A DNA stretch of 64,000 nucleotides, taken from positions 16,009-80,008 of the forward strand of contig JAISVB010000047.1 of assembly GCA_031271755.1 (NCBI GenBank), written 5' to 3'. The translations under genes and the position numbers were made by a program. Within the stretch, counting starts at the first letter, position 1. Each line of letters begins with the position of its first letter. This document shows, in pieces, positions 46,408 through 55,289 of this stretch. The notes beneath the pieces are model-generated. The model did no database searches. It was given only the letters and a program-made list of their open reading frames with translations, and was not told the DNA's origin. This DNA comes from Culturomica sp. (GTDB lineage: Bacteria > Bacteroidota > Bacteroidia > Bacteroidales > Marinifilaceae).

Positions 46408-47205
46408 ATGGATTGGATAGAAGCGTTGATCCTGGGGATCGTGCAGGGATTGACCGAATTTCTGCCGGTCAGCAGCAGCGGCCATCTACAGATAGCCAAA
46501 GAGGTTTTGGGCGTGGAAATCACGGAAGACCTCACATTTGAAGTGATGGTGCATGCCGCCACCGTGTGCAGCACCATCGTGGTGCTCCGCAAAGAGATAG
46601 CGACGCTTTTGGCCGGCTTTTTCCGTTTCCGCATGAACGACGAAACCCGATACGTCTTGAAAATCATCGTGTCGATGATCCCGGTAGCCGTAGTAGGCTT
46701 CTGTTTCAAAGAGCAGGTGGAACAACTGTTCGGCGAAGGATTGGCGGTGGTGGGCAGTTGTCTGCTGGTGACGGCCGGCTTGCTGGCTTTCGCCTGCTAT
46801 GCGCGGCCCCGGGCCAAAACAACGCTCTCTTTCCGGGATGCTTTTGTCATCGGAATAGCCCAGGCAATCGCCGTATTGCCGGGTTTGTCCCGTTCCGGTT
46901 CGACGATCGCTGCCGGTATTCTGTTGGGGAACAACAAGGAAAAGGTGGCCAAATTTTCTTTTTTGATGGTATTGGTGCCGATCTTGGGAGAAGCTTTGTT
47001 GGAAATCGCCGGGATGTTGAGAAACAGCGATGCGGCCGGTGCGGCGGGAGGAACTTCGCTTTTCCCCCTGTTGGTCGGTTTTCTGGCCGCTTTCGGGTCG
47101 GGCCTGGCGGCGTGCCGTTGGATGATCGGTTTGGTGGCTAAGGGAAAACTGATCTGGTTTGCCGTTTACTGCGCGGCAGTGGGGTTGGCGGTGTTAATTT
47201 GGTGA
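46408..47205 (+). CDS. uppP: Undecaprenyl-diphosphatase
   Basis: 265 residues, integral membrane phosphatase of the BacA type. It recycles undecaprenyl pyrophosphate to undecaprenyl phosphate for peptidoglycan and surface-glycan synthesis, and gives some bacitracin resistance. Both family motifs are present: IVQGLTEFLPVSSSGHL near the N-terminus with the catalytic Glu, and LPGLSRSGSTIAAG in the middle with the catalytic Arg/Ser. About eight hydrophobic segments are seen. truB follows after 4 bases. Confidence 0.95.
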   Translation: MDWIEALILGIVQGLTEFLPVSSSGHLQIAKEVLGVEITEDLTFEVMVHAATVCSTIVVLRKEIATLLAGFFRFRMNDETRYVLKIIVSMIPVAVVGFCFKEQVEQLFGEGLAVVGSCLLVTAGLLAFACYARPRAKTTLSFRDAFVIGIAQAIAVLPGLSRSGSTIAAGILLGNNKEKVAKFSFLMVLVPILGEALLEIAGMLRNSDAAGAAGGTSLFPLLVGFLAAFGSGLAACRWMIGLVAKGKLIWFAVYCAAVGLAVLIW

Positions 47206-47209
47206 GGAT

Positions 47210-47911
47210 ATGATCGTATACAAAGCGGAGGGAGATTTCAGGGAAGGAGCAATGTTTTTGGTGGATAAGCCGTTGACCTGGACATCTTTCGATGTGGTGA
47301 ACAAGATCCGCTGGGCGCTGAAAAGAAAGTGGGGCAAATTGAAGGTAGGGCATGCGGGTACACTGGATCCGCTGGCGACAGGCTTAGTGATCGTGTGCAC
47401 CGGAAAGTGGACCCGGGAGATCGAGGGGTACATGGGACAGGAAAAGGAGTATGTGGCCGAGATCACATTGGGCGCAACCACCCCCTCTTTTGATCTGGAA
47501 ACAGAAATAGAGAGCAGGTATCCCTGGGAACACATCGACGAAGCGGTGTTGCGGAAAGCGCTGGATGGTTTTACCGGTGTTTTTCAGCAGGTACCTCCGG
47601 TTTTTTCAGCTGTCCGGATAGACGGTACGCGGGCTTACCGGCAGGCCAGGCGGGGGAACGATCCCGAAATGCCCGCCCGGGAGGTACAGGTAAAAGAGAT
47701 TGAATTGCTGGAATTTACTCCGCCACAGGTCCGGTTGCGGATTGTGTGCGGAAAAGGCACTTACATACGGGCTTTGGCCCGGGATATCGGAAAGGCTTGC
47801 GGAAGCGGCGCCTATCTGTCGGCTTTGTGCCGCACGGCCATAGGAGATTACCGGATCGAACAGGCCCATAAAATGGAAGAGTTGGTTTCTTTTTTTGAAA
47901 ACGAGCCATAA
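47210..47911 (+). CDS. truB: tRNA pseudouridine(55) synthase
   Basis: 233 residues. Makes pseudouridine 55 in the T-loop of tRNAs. The catalytic Asp lies in GHAGTLDPLATG; KPLTWTSFDVVNKIR and YIRALARDIG are further family blocks. It is a short TruB without the C-terminal PUA extension, as usual in Bacteroidota. The start at 47210 is supported by GAGGA 2-6 bases upstream, overlapping the uppP stop, so translation is probably coupled. Confidence 0.95.
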   Translation: MIVYKAEGDFREGAMFLVDKPLTWTSFDVVNKIRWALKRKWGKLKVGHAGTLDPLATGLVIVCTGKWTREIEGYMGQEKEYVAEITLGATTPSFDLETEIESRYPWEHIDEAVLRKALDGFTGVFQQVPPVFSAVRIDGTRAYRQARRGNDPEMPAREVQVKEIELLEFTPPQVRLRIVCGKGTYIRALARDIGKACGSGAYLSALCRTAIGDYRIEQAHKMEELVSFFENEP

Positions 47912-47947
47912 TTTACGCAGTTTTGTAATACGTAATTACCCACAGAT

Positions 47948-48997
47948 ATGAAATTATCCAAGTTTAAATTCAAATTGCCTGCGGAATCGATCGCCATGCA
48001 CCCCACATTGAACCGGGACGAAAGCAAATTGATGGTTTTGAACAAAAAAACGGGGGAGATTCAACACCGTATCTTTAAAGACGTCATCGAATACTTTGAC
48101 GAAAAAGATATTTTTGTTTTCAACGATACCAAGGTATTCCCGGCTCGCTTGTACGGGAATAAAGAAAAAACCGGCGCAGAGATCGAGGTGTTTCTGTTGC
48201 GGGAATTGAACCGGGATTTGCGGATCTGGGATGTCCTGGTGGATCCGGCCAGGAAGATCCGCATCGGTAATAAGTTGTATTTCGGAGAGGACGACAGCCT
48301 GGTGGCGGAGGTGATAGACAACACCACATCGCGGGGCAGGACCCTCCGTTTCCTGTTTGACGGGGAGTACGACGAATTCAAGCAGTTGCTGTACGGATTG
48401 GGGGAAACGCCGCTGCCGAGGATCATCAACCGGAAAGTGGAAAAAGAGGACGCCGAGCGGTATCAGACCATTTTCGCTCACCGCGAAGGAGCTGTCGCCG
48501 CTCCTACGGCCGGTATGCATTTCAGCCGGGAATTGCTAAAACGAATGGAGATCAAAGGAATAGAGTTTGCATTTGTGACGTTACATGCCGGTTTGGGCAA
48601 TTTCCGGGAGGTGGACGTAGAGGATCTCACCAAGCACAAAGTGGATTCGGAACAGATCTTTGTCGGTGCGGAAACGGTTCGGAAAATCAACGAAGCCAAG
48701 GACGAACGGCGAAAAGTGTGTGCAGTGGGAACCACAGTGGCCCGGACGCTGGAAAGCTGCGTGACGACCCGGGGACGCCTGGCGGAATACGAAGGATGGA
48801 CAAACAAATTTATTTTTCCGCCGTACGATTTCAGCGTACCGGACAGCCTCATTTCCAATTTCCACCTGCCCTACTCTACCCTGTTGATGATGGTAACAGC
48901 CTTCGGAGGCTACGAGCAGGTGATGAAAGCCTACGATGTCGCCGTGAAGGAAAATTACCGTTTCGGGACATACGGGGACGCCATGTTGATCCTGTAA
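47948..48997 (+). CDS. queA: S-adenosylmethionine:tRNA ribosyltransferase-isomerase
   Basis: 349 residues. Transfers and isomerises the ribosyl part of SAM onto preQ1 in tRNA to give epoxyqueuosine. Family blocks: [64 protein letters not shown] and [20 protein letters not shown] near the C-terminus. Length is normal. It is 36 bases after truB in the same cluster. Confidence 0.96.
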   Translation: MKLSKFKFKLPAESIAMHPTLNRDESKLMVLNKKTGEIQHRIFKDVIEYFDEKDIFVFNDTKVFPARLYGNKEKTGAEIEVFLLRELNRDLRIWDVLVDPARKIRIGNKLYFGEDDSLVAEVIDNTTSRGRTLRFLFDGEYDEFKQLLYGLGETPLPRIINRKVEKEDAERYQTIFAHREGAVAAPTAGMHFSRELLKRMEIKGIEFAFVTLHAGLGNFREVDVEDLTKHKVDSEQIFVGAETVRKINEAKDERRKVCAVGTTVARTLESCVTTRGRLAEYEGWTNKFIFPPYDFSVPDSLISNFHLPYSTLLMMVTAFGGYEQVMKAYDVAVKENYRFGTYGDAMLIL

Positions 48998-49019
48998 GAA
49001 AAACAAACGACCAAACACT

Positions 49020-49820
49020 ATGAAGAAAACAATTTTAACCGTTGTTGCCGGGTTGATACTGCTTCTTTGGCAGTGTGCAACCGTTCCGCTGACAGGGCGG
49101 AAACAGATGCTCTTCTATTCGGAGGGGGAGGTGATGCAGATGGGCCTGACCTCGTACGGGGAATTTCTGAAAGAAAACAAGCTTTCAACCGACGCCCGGA
49201 ACACGGCCCGTGTGAAAGAGGCGGGTAAAAAGATCGCCCAGGCGGTGGAAACCTACTTTAAATCCGTTGGCATGGAAAACCGCATAGCCGGTTTCCAGTG
49301 GGAATTCAATCTGGTACAGAGTCCCGAGGTCAATGCCTGGTGCATGCCGGGCGGAAAAGTGGTCTTTTACGAAGGGATCCTGCCGGTTTGCCAGACAGAC
49401 GCAGGCATTGCCGTGGTGATGGGACACGAAATCGCCCACGCCATCGCCAGCCACAGCAACGAGCGGATGAGCCAGCAGATGCTGGTGGAAGCCGGCAGCT
49501 CGGCGGCAGCCGTGTTGTTAAAAAACAAAACAGAAAAGACACAGCAACTGTGGGCGACGGCAATCGGTCTGGGAGCCAACTACGGCGTAGTACTGCCTTT
49601 TTCACGCCATCAGGAAACCGAAGCGGATCGCCTCGGCTTGATCTTTATGGCGATAGCAGGCTACGACCCGCACGAAGCGGTCGCCTTCTGGACACGGATG
49701 GCGCAAGCGTCCGGCGGGCAGAATACCCCGGAATTTATGTCCACCCACCCTTCGGACGAACACCGGATTATCGACCTGAACAAAGATTTACAGGAGGCTT
49801 TACAGTATTATCGTCCCTGA
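49020..49820 (+). CDS. M48-family zinc metallopeptidase lipoprotein
   Basis: 266 residues. Lipoprotein signal (LILLLWQC, Cys19) and a periplasmic M48 domain of the LoiP/YcaL type. The zinc site is HEIAH (136-140) with the third ligand Glu201 in QETEADRLG. Such peptidases act in outer-membrane protein quality control. It closes the ftsX-queA cluster, 22 bases after queA, and is followed by a strong terminator. Confidence 0.92.
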   Translation: MKKTILTVVAGLILLLWQCATVPLTGRKQMLFYSEGEVMQMGLTSYGEFLKENKLSTDARNTARVKEAGKKIAQAVETYFKSVGMENRIAGFQWEFNLVQSPEVNAWCMPGGKVVFYEGILPVCQTDAGIAVVMGHEIAHAIASHSNERMSQQMLVEAGSSAAAVLLKNKTEKTQQLWATAIGLGANYGVVLPFSRHQETEADRLGLIFMAIAGYDPHEAVAFWTRMAQASGGQNTPEFMSTHPSDEHRIIDLNKDLQEALQYYRP

Positions 49821-49836
49821 AAAAATCGGATAAAAT

Positions 49837-49868
49837 AAAAAAATCCCCTTGACAGAGGGGATTTTTTT
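49837..49868. terminator. Bidirectional terminator
   Basis: AAAAAAATCCCC (49837-49848) and GGGGATTTTTTT (49857-49868) form a 12-bp perfect stem with A/T runs on both sides, between the convergent M48 and oxoamine-synthase genes. Confidence 0.92.
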
Positions 49869-49892
49869 GTAATTGTAATCTTCGAAAGTTAT

Positions 49893-51143
49893 TTACAGGC
49901 TGTTAGCATCTACAAGCATCTCTTTGTTGTATGCTCCGTTGGCCAGTTTATCCGCCACGTTCCTGAAACAACCGATGGTGTATTTGACATCCTCCATGCT
50001 GTGGGTGGAAGTCGGGATCAGCCTCAGCAGCAGTTGTCCTTTGGGAATGACGGGATACACCACGATGGAGCAGAACAGGTTGTAGTTCTCCCTCAGATCG
50101 GTGGCTACCTGCATCCCTTCGGCAACGCTTCCGGAAAGGTACACCGGAGTCACCATGGAGTTGGTTTTGCCGATATCGAGCCCGGCCTCTTTCAGCCCGC
50201 TTTGCAACGCATTGGCGATCTGCCACATCTTTTCTCGTCTTTCCGGCTGGGTTTTCAGCATATCCAGCCGCTTGATGGCTCCTTCCACCATCGGCATGGT
50301 CAGCGATTTGGCAAAAGTCTGGGAACGCATGTTGTACCGCAGGATCATACAGACATCTTCCTCCGTAGCGATAAAGGCTCCGAACCCGGCCATCGACTTG
50401 GCGAAGGTGGCGAAATAGAGGTCGATCTTGTCCTGTACCCCGAAATGTTCGCCGGTTCCGGCTCCGGTCGGCCCCATGGTCCCGAATCCGTGTGCATCGT
50501 CCACCAGCAGGCGGAACTTGAATTCGCTTTTCAGCGCGGCGATTTCGTCCAATTTACCCAAATCCCCGGCCATCCCGAACACCCCTTCGGTAATTACCAA
50601 AATACCTCCGCCGGTGGTTTCCACCCACTTGGTAGCGCGCTCCAACTGTTTGCGCAGGCTTTCGATATCATTGTGCTGGAACACATACCGTTTGGCGGGC
50701 GACAGGCGCAATCCGTCCAGGATACAGGCGTGCGATTCAGCGTCATACACAATGCAATCGAAACGGCTGGTGACCGTATCAATGATGGAAACCATTCCCT
50801 GGTACCCAAAATTCAGCAGGAAAGCGTCCGGTTTGCCGACAAAATCCGCTAACTGGGATTCCAAATATTCATGCCGGGTGGTCTGGCCGCTCATCATCCG
50901 TGCACCCATCGGGTATGCCAACCCCCATTTGGCGGCGCTTTCGGCGTCCGCTTTGCGTACTTCCGGGTCGTTGGCCAACCCGATGTAATTGTTCAGGCTC
51001 CAGTTCAATACCTCTTTGCCGCGGAATCTCATCCGGGGGCCGATTTCACCTTCCAATTTCGGGAATGCAAAGTAACCGTGCGCCTGTTTGGCGTACTGTC
51101 CGATATTTCCCCGCTGTGTTTTTAATCTTTCAAAAATGTCCAC
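49893..51143 (-). CDS. PLP-dependent alpha-oxoamine synthase (serine palmitoyltransferase / KBL-like)
   Basis: 416 residues, fold-type I PLP enzyme. The PLP Lys is Lys249 in TFAKSMAGFG, and DDAHGFG (215-221) and NFGYQG are the usual cofactor and ring-contact blocks. The family joins an acyl thioester to an amino acid with loss of CO2. Members include serine palmitoyltransferase, cysteate acyltransferase (sulfonolipids), 2-amino-3-ketobutyrate CoA ligase and 7-keto-8-aminopelargonate synthase. No neighbouring gene reveals the substrate; a lipid role is plausible in this phylum but is inference. Translation appears to start at GTG (51143); homologues begin with the same MDIFERL-like sequence. 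Convergent with the M48 gene. Confidence 0.8.
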   Translation of the reverse strand: MDIFERLKTQRGNIGQYAKQAHGYFAFPKLEGEIGPRMRFRGKEVLNWSLNNYIGLANDPEVRKADAESAAKWGLAYPMGARMMSGQTTRHEYLESQLADFVGKPDAFLLNFGYQGMVSIIDTVTSRFDCIVYDAESHACILDGLRLSPAKRYVFQHNDIESLRKQLERATKWVETTGGGILVITEGVFGMAGDLGKLDEIAALKSEFKFRLLVDDAHGFGTMGPTGAGTGEHFGVQDKIDLYFATFAKSMAGFGAFIATEEDVCMILRYNMRSQTFAKSLTMPMVEGAIKRLDMLKTQPERREKMWQIANALQSGLKEAGLDIGKTNSMVTPVYLSGSVAEGMQVATDLRENYNLFCSIVVYPVIPKGQLLLRLIPTSTHSMEDVKYTIGCFRNVADKLANGAYNKEMLVDANSL

Positions 51144-51267
51144 GTCTTTTTGTATTTGGAAAATTTATGCTATTCATAGAAAAGCCGGTGCGAAGTTATC
51201 AAATAAAAACAAAAACAGAAACTGAAAGCCGAATTTAAACAGGCTCTTAACAAGTTTTTAGTTCAAT

Positions 51268-51301
51268 TTGTTGGCAGTTGAAAATTATCCCGTATCTTTG
51301 C
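51268..51301 (+). promoter_or_regulatory. Promoter of the bamD operon
   Basis: TTTG at 51268-51271 and TATCTTTG at 51294-51301, 22 bases apart and 22 bases before the bamD ATG. Confidence 0.7.
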
Positions 51302-51323
51302 ACATTGCAAAAGAGCGTACTCT

Positions 51324-52130
51324 ATGATAAAGAAAATTCTGGGATTTCTGCTTGGACTGGTGTTGTTCTCCTCTTGCGGAGAATATCATAAATTAGTAAA
51401 AAGCAATGATTATCAGTTGATATACTCCAAAGCAATAGAGTACTACAATAAGGGGGACTACCAGAGATCCCTGCAATTGCTGGACGGCATCCGGACCATC
51501 TACATCGGGACGAGCAAAGCGCAGACCATCGCCTATTACCGGGCATTCTGCTGTTATAACATGAGGGATTACCAATTGGCTTCCGAACTTTTCAAACAGT
51601 TCGTTGCGCTCTATCCCGAAAGCGCTTACAGCGAAGAGTGCCTGTACATGGTGGGGCTCTGCAACTACTTAGCTTCCCCCAAGCCCCGGTTGGATCAGCA
51701 AACCAGCATGAACGCCATCAAGGATTTTCAACTCTACCTGAACCGTTACCCCAACAGCGCCCGCAAAGACAAAATCAACGGCTACATAGACGAGTTGTTG
51801 AATAAATTAGCCGAAAAAGATTACCTGAGCGCCCGGAACTACTACTTGCGGGAGTATTTCAAAGCAGCCACGATCAGTTTGCAAAATTGCCTGAAAGACT
51901 ATCCGGGCTCGAAGTACCGGGAAGAGATCATGTACATGCTGTTCAACTCCAAATACGAGATGGCCGCCCAAAGCGTGGAAGAGAAGCAGTTGGAACGGTA
52001 CAATTCCGCACGGGAAGAGTATTACTACTTTATCGACGAATACCCCAACAGCAAGTATGCCGACGAATTGAAGCGGAAATACGAGTTGATGAACTTATTT
52101 CTGGAAAATTACGATTTTGACGAACAATAA
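51324..52130 (+). CDS. bamD: Outer-membrane assembly lipoprotein BamD
   Basis: 268 residues. Lipoprotein signal (LVLFSSCGEYHKLVKS) followed by several TPR-like repeats (AIEYYNKGDYQRSLQLLDG, YNMRDYQLASELFKQFVALYPES, DFQLYLNRYPNSARKDK). It is part of the BAM complex that inserts beta-barrel proteins such as SusC. Bacteroidota BamD has this length. rpoZ follows after 11 bases. Confidence 0.93.
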   Translation: MIKKILGFLLGLVLFSSCGEYHKLVKSNDYQLIYSKAIEYYNKGDYQRSLQLLDGIRTIYIGTSKAQTIAYYRAFCCYNMRDYQLASELFKQFVALYPESAYSEECLYMVGLCNYLASPKPRLDQQTSMNAIKDFQLYLNRYPNSARKDKINGYIDELLNKLAEKDYLSARNYYLREYFKAATISLQNCLKDYPGSKYREEIMYMLFNSKYEMAAQSVEEKQLERYNSAREEYYYFIDEYPNSKYADELKRKYELMNLFLENYDFDEQ

Positions 52131-52141
52131 ATAAAATCAGT

Positions 52142-52468
52142 ATGGTAGATTTTAAGAAAGTGAAGGCGTTTAACAACACGGTCACCCGTAATCCGGCAGT
52201 TTTTTCGGAAAAAGCCGGAAATATTTACGAAGCTGTTGCGATCATATCGAAACGGGCCAACCAGATCTCTGTGGAAATGAAGGACGAATTAAGCCGCAAG
52301 TTGCAGGAATTCGCCTCCTACACGGACAACTTGGAAGAGATCTTCGAGAACCGGGAGCAGATAGAGATCTCCAAGTTCTACGAACGCATTCCGAAACCGG
52401 TGCTGATAGCCACTCAGGAGTTTTTGGACGACGAGATTTATTTCCGGAACGCTCACACGGAAAAATAG
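52142..52468 (+). CDS. rpoZ: RNA polymerase omega subunit, Bacteroidota type
   Basis: 108 residues. It shows the Rpb6/omega pattern of this phylum: NTVTRNPAVF, AVAIISKRANQISVEMKDEL and LQEFASYTDNLEEIFENREQ. Omega helps assemble the beta' subunit. It lies between bamD and coaBC, a common order in Bacteroidota. A hairpin follows it. Confidence 0.88.
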   Translation: MVDFKKVKAFNNTVTRNPAVFSEKAGNIYEAVAIISKRANQISVEMKDELSRKLQEFASYTDNLEEIFENREQIEISKFYERIPKPVLIATQEFLDDEIYFRNAHTEK

Positions 52469-52470
52469 TA

Positions 52471-52498
52471 AAGAAAGCCACTTTCGGGTGGCTTTCTT
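52471..52498 (+). terminator. Hairpin terminator or attenuator after rpoZ
   Basis: AAGAAAGCCAC (52471-52481) and GTGGCTTTCTT (52488-52498) form an 11-bp stem. The T-run is short and broken, so some read-through into coaBC is likely. Confidence 0.7.
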
Positions 52499-52516
52499 CA
52501 TATAATCGACGTAATT

Positions 52517-53728
52517 ATGCTACAGGGTAAACACATTATTCTGGGGATCACCGGGAGCATTGCGGCCTACAAAGCGGCCTCCTTAGTGCGTTTGCTGGTA
52601 CGGGAAGGGGCGGAGGTACGGGTGGTGATGACCTCCTTGGCCAAAGAGTTTATTACGCCGCTGACCATGGCGACCCTTTCGAAACACCCGATCTTAGTGG
52701 ACTTCTACAATCCGGAAAACGGGGACTGGAATTCGCACGTGGATCTGGGGATGTGGGCGGACCTGATGCTGATCGCGCCGGCTACGGCCAATACCTTGGG
52801 GAAGATGGTCTCCGGTGTGGCCGACAACCTGTTGATCACAACCTATCTTTCGGCCAAATGCCCGGTCTTCGTTGCGCCGGCTATGGATCTGGACATGTAC
52901 AGGCATCCTGCCACCCAACGCAATGTAGAGGTGCTGCGTTCTTACGGCAACCGGATCATTGAGCCGGAAGAGGGGGAGTTGGCCAGCGGCCTGAGCGGTA
53001 AGGGACGTATGGAGGAGCCGGAAGAGATCGTCCGCCGGCTGAAGCTGTTTTTTGCCGAAAAACGGGAATTGGACGGAATCAGGGTATTGGTGACGGCCGG
53101 CCCGACGTACGAGCAGATAGACCCGGTCCGTTTCATCGGGAATTACTCCACCGGCAAGATGGGATTTGCCATTGCGGAGGAGTTAGCCCGGAGAGGAGCG
53201 GTGGTCACCCTGGTGGCCGGTCCTGTGGGGCTGAAAACCCCCGCCGGGATCGTTGCCCGGGTCGACGTGCACACCGCCGCCGAGATGTTTGAAGCAGTGA
53301 CCGGCAGGGCTTCGGAGCAGGAGGTGATCGTTTCCTGCGCCGCTGTTGCGGATTTTACCCCGGTTGCCGTATCCGGAACAAAACTCAAACGCCGGGAAGA
53401 GCATCTGGCGCTTGAACTGGAGCCGACCCGCGACATTGCGGCCGAATTGGGACGCCGGAAAAGCGCCGGGCAATTGTTGGTGGGGTTTGCATTGGAGACC
53501 GACCGGGAAGAGAGCCACGCGGAATCGAAGCGGGAGAGAAAGAATTTAGACCTGATCGTATTGAACAGCCTCCGGGACGAGGGGGCGGGATTCGGAGTGG
53601 ACACCAACAAGGTAACCTTCATAGACCGGGCAGGAAACCGGGAAATTTTCGAATTGAAATCCAAGCGGGAAGTGGCGTACGATATTGTCGGTAAAATTGT
53701 ACATTTGAGAAAAAACAGAAACGTATGA
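52517..53728 (+). CDS. coaBC: Phosphopantothenoylcysteine synthetase/decarboxylase
   Basis: 403 residues, bifunctional enzyme of coenzyme A synthesis. The N-terminal CoaC flavoprotein (~1-185) has [16 protein letters not shown], the catalytic His in [12 protein letters not shown], the [15 protein letters not shown] segment and PAMDLDM, where most CoaC have PxMNxxM. The C-terminal CoaB (~190-403) has [20 protein letters not shown], the NTP-binding start, and AAVADFTP with the usual Lys later. CoaB uses CTP. Its last codons overlap the pyrB start by 4 bases (ATGA), so the two are translationally coupled. Confidence 0.95.
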   Translation: MLQGKHIILGITGSIAAYKAASLVRLLVREGAEVRVVMTSLAKEFITPLTMATLSKHPILVDFYNPENGDWNSHVDLGMWADLMLIAPATANTLGKMVSGVADNLLITTYLSAKCPVFVAPAMDLDMYRHPATQRNVEVLRSYGNRIIEPEEGELASGLSGKGRMEEPEEIVRRLKLFFAEKRELDGIRVLVTAGPTYEQIDPVRFIGNYSTGKMGFAIAEELARRGAVVTLVAGPVGLKTPAGIVARVDVHTAAEMFEAVTGRASEQEVIVSCAAVADFTPVAVSGTKLKRREEHLALELEPTRDIAAELGRRKSAGQLLVGFALETDREESHAESKRERKNLDLIVLNSLRDEGAGFGVDTNKVTFIDRAGNREIFELKSKREVAYDIVGKIVHLRKNRNV

Positions 53729-54648
53729 ACAATCGCAGTTTAGTTTCCATTGAAGATTATTCGAAAGAGGAGATGCTGGAAGTTCTGGAATTGGCTTCCG
53801 AATTTGAGAAAAATCCCAATCAGGATCTCTTAAAGGGCAAAGTGGCCGCTTCGTTGTTCTTTGAGCCCTCCACCCGTACCCGCCTGAGTTTCGAGACGGC
53901 CATCAGCCGTTTGGGGGGACGCATTGTCGGCTTTTCGGATGCGTCGTCGTCCAGCGTGACCAAGGGCGAAACCCTGAAGGATACCATTAAAATGGTGGAC
54001 AACTATTGCGACCTGATCATCATGCGCCATCCGGTGGAAGGAGCTGCCCGTTATGCCAGCGAAGTGGCGGAACATCCGGTACTCAATGCCGGGGACGGCG
54101 CCAATCAGCACCCCTCCCAGACGATGCTGGACCTCTATTCCATCTACAAAACCCAGGGGACATTGGAGAACCTGCACATCTGTATGGTCGGGGATTTGAA
54201 ATACGGACGGACGGTACACTCCCTGTTACAGGCGATGAGCCATTTCCACCCCACCTTTTACTTTGTCGCTCCGGACTCCCTGAAGATGCCGGATGCCTAT
54301 AAATTGGTGCTGAATAAACTGAACATCCCCTATTCCGAATATACGGAGTTGGACGAGGTGGTCAATAAGGCCGATATTCTCTATATGACCCGGGTACAGC
54401 GGGAGCGTTTTGCGGATACCTTAGAGTACGAGAAGGTGAAGAATGTATACATCCTGCGAAACGCCATGCTGGCGAACACCAAAGAAACGATGCGCATCCT
54501 GCATCCGCTGCCGCGGGTAAACGAGATCGACACCGATGTGGACGACAATGTGAAAGCATACTACTTTGAACAGGCCCGCAACGGGGTGTTCGCCCGCCAG
54601 GCGATCATCGTCAAGGCGTTGGGGCTTGAAAAGCAAATTGCCCGGTAA
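53725..54648 (+). CDS. pyrB: Aspartate carbamoyltransferase, catalytic chain
   Basis: 307 residues. Joins carbamoyl phosphate and aspartate, the committed step of pyrimidine synthesis. Active-site blocks: [14 protein letters not shown] for carbamoyl phosphate, [12 protein letters not shown], and [14 protein letters not shown] for aspartate. It overlaps coaBC by 4 bases and is followed by its regulatory chain pyrI after 26 bases, so an E. coli-like dodecamer with nucleotide control is expected. Confidence 0.97.
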   Translation: MNNRSLVSIEDYSKEEMLEVLELASEFEKNPNQDLLKGKVAASLFFEPSTRTRLSFETAISRLGGRIVGFSDASSSSVTKGETLKDTIKMVDNYCDLIIMRHPVEGAARYASEVAEHPVLNAGDGANQHPSQTMLDLYSIYKTQGTLENLHICMVGDLKYGRTVHSLLQAMSHFHPTFYFVAPDSLKMPDAYKLVLNKLNIPYSEYTELDEVVNKADILYMTRVQRERFADTLEYEKVKNVYILRNAMLANTKETMRILHPLPRVNEIDTDVDDNVKAYYFEQARNGVFARQAIIVKALGLEKQIAR

Positions 54649-54674
54649 TCCGGTTCGTATCAACCCGTAAATGT

Positions 54675-55139
54675 ATGGAGATCATGACAAAGAAAGAGTT
54701 ACAGGTAAGCGCCATTGAAAACGGTACGGTCATCGACCACATTCCCGCCGACCGGCTGTTCGATGTTATCAATGTCCTGGGCATACAGGATATGGAAAAC
54801 GCCATGACGTTCGGTGCCAATCTGAAAAGCAACAAGCTGGGACGCAAAGCGATCGTAAAGATCTGGGACCGGTTCCTGGAAGACGACGAAGTCAACAAGC
54901 TGGCCTTAGTGGCTCCTTCCGCCAAGATCAATATTATCCGGGATTACGATGTGGTGGAGAAGAAGAAAGTAAATGTTCCGGAGCGGGTAACCGGCATTGT
55001 AAAGTGTATGAACCCCAAGTGCATCACCAACAGCGAGCAGGTTCGCACCAAATTCACGGTGGTCAACGAATCTCCCATCGTCCTCAAATGCCACTACTGC
55101 GAAAAACTGACCGACCAGGAGCACATCACCGTACTTTGA
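54675..55139 (+). CDS. pyrI: Aspartate carbamoyltransferase, regulatory chain
   Basis: 154 residues (151 if started at the second Met, 54684). The N-terminal allosteric domain (KKELQVSAIENGTVIDHI) binds ATP or CTP. The C-terminal zinc domain has four Cys in CMNPKC and KCHYC, which hold zinc and contact PyrB. It is the last gene before the composition changes at about 55.2 kb. Confidence 0.96.
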   Translation: MEIMTKKELQVSAIENGTVIDHIPADRLFDVINVLGIQDMENAMTFGANLKSNKLGRKAIVKIWDRFLEDDEVNKLALVAPSAKINIIRDYDVVEKKKVNVPERVTGIVKCMNPKCITNSEQVRTKFTVVNESPIVLKCHYCEKLTDQEHITVL

Positions 55140-55289
55140 CGTTCTGATGTAAGCGTTGGGATCGTGACAGGCGGCAAAAGTCGTAATTTTCGGAATACAT
55201 AATGAAGATCGCTAAAATCACGCTTGATTCGATATAAGGTATGGAAAAATTACGTACCTTAGCATCTAATTTATAGCAAAAAAATAGTC

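Noticed and set aside
49893..51143. Calling the oxoamine synthase BioF or KBL outright
   Set aside because: No biotin or threonine-degradation genes lie nearby and the family includes lipid-forming enzymes that look alike by motif.
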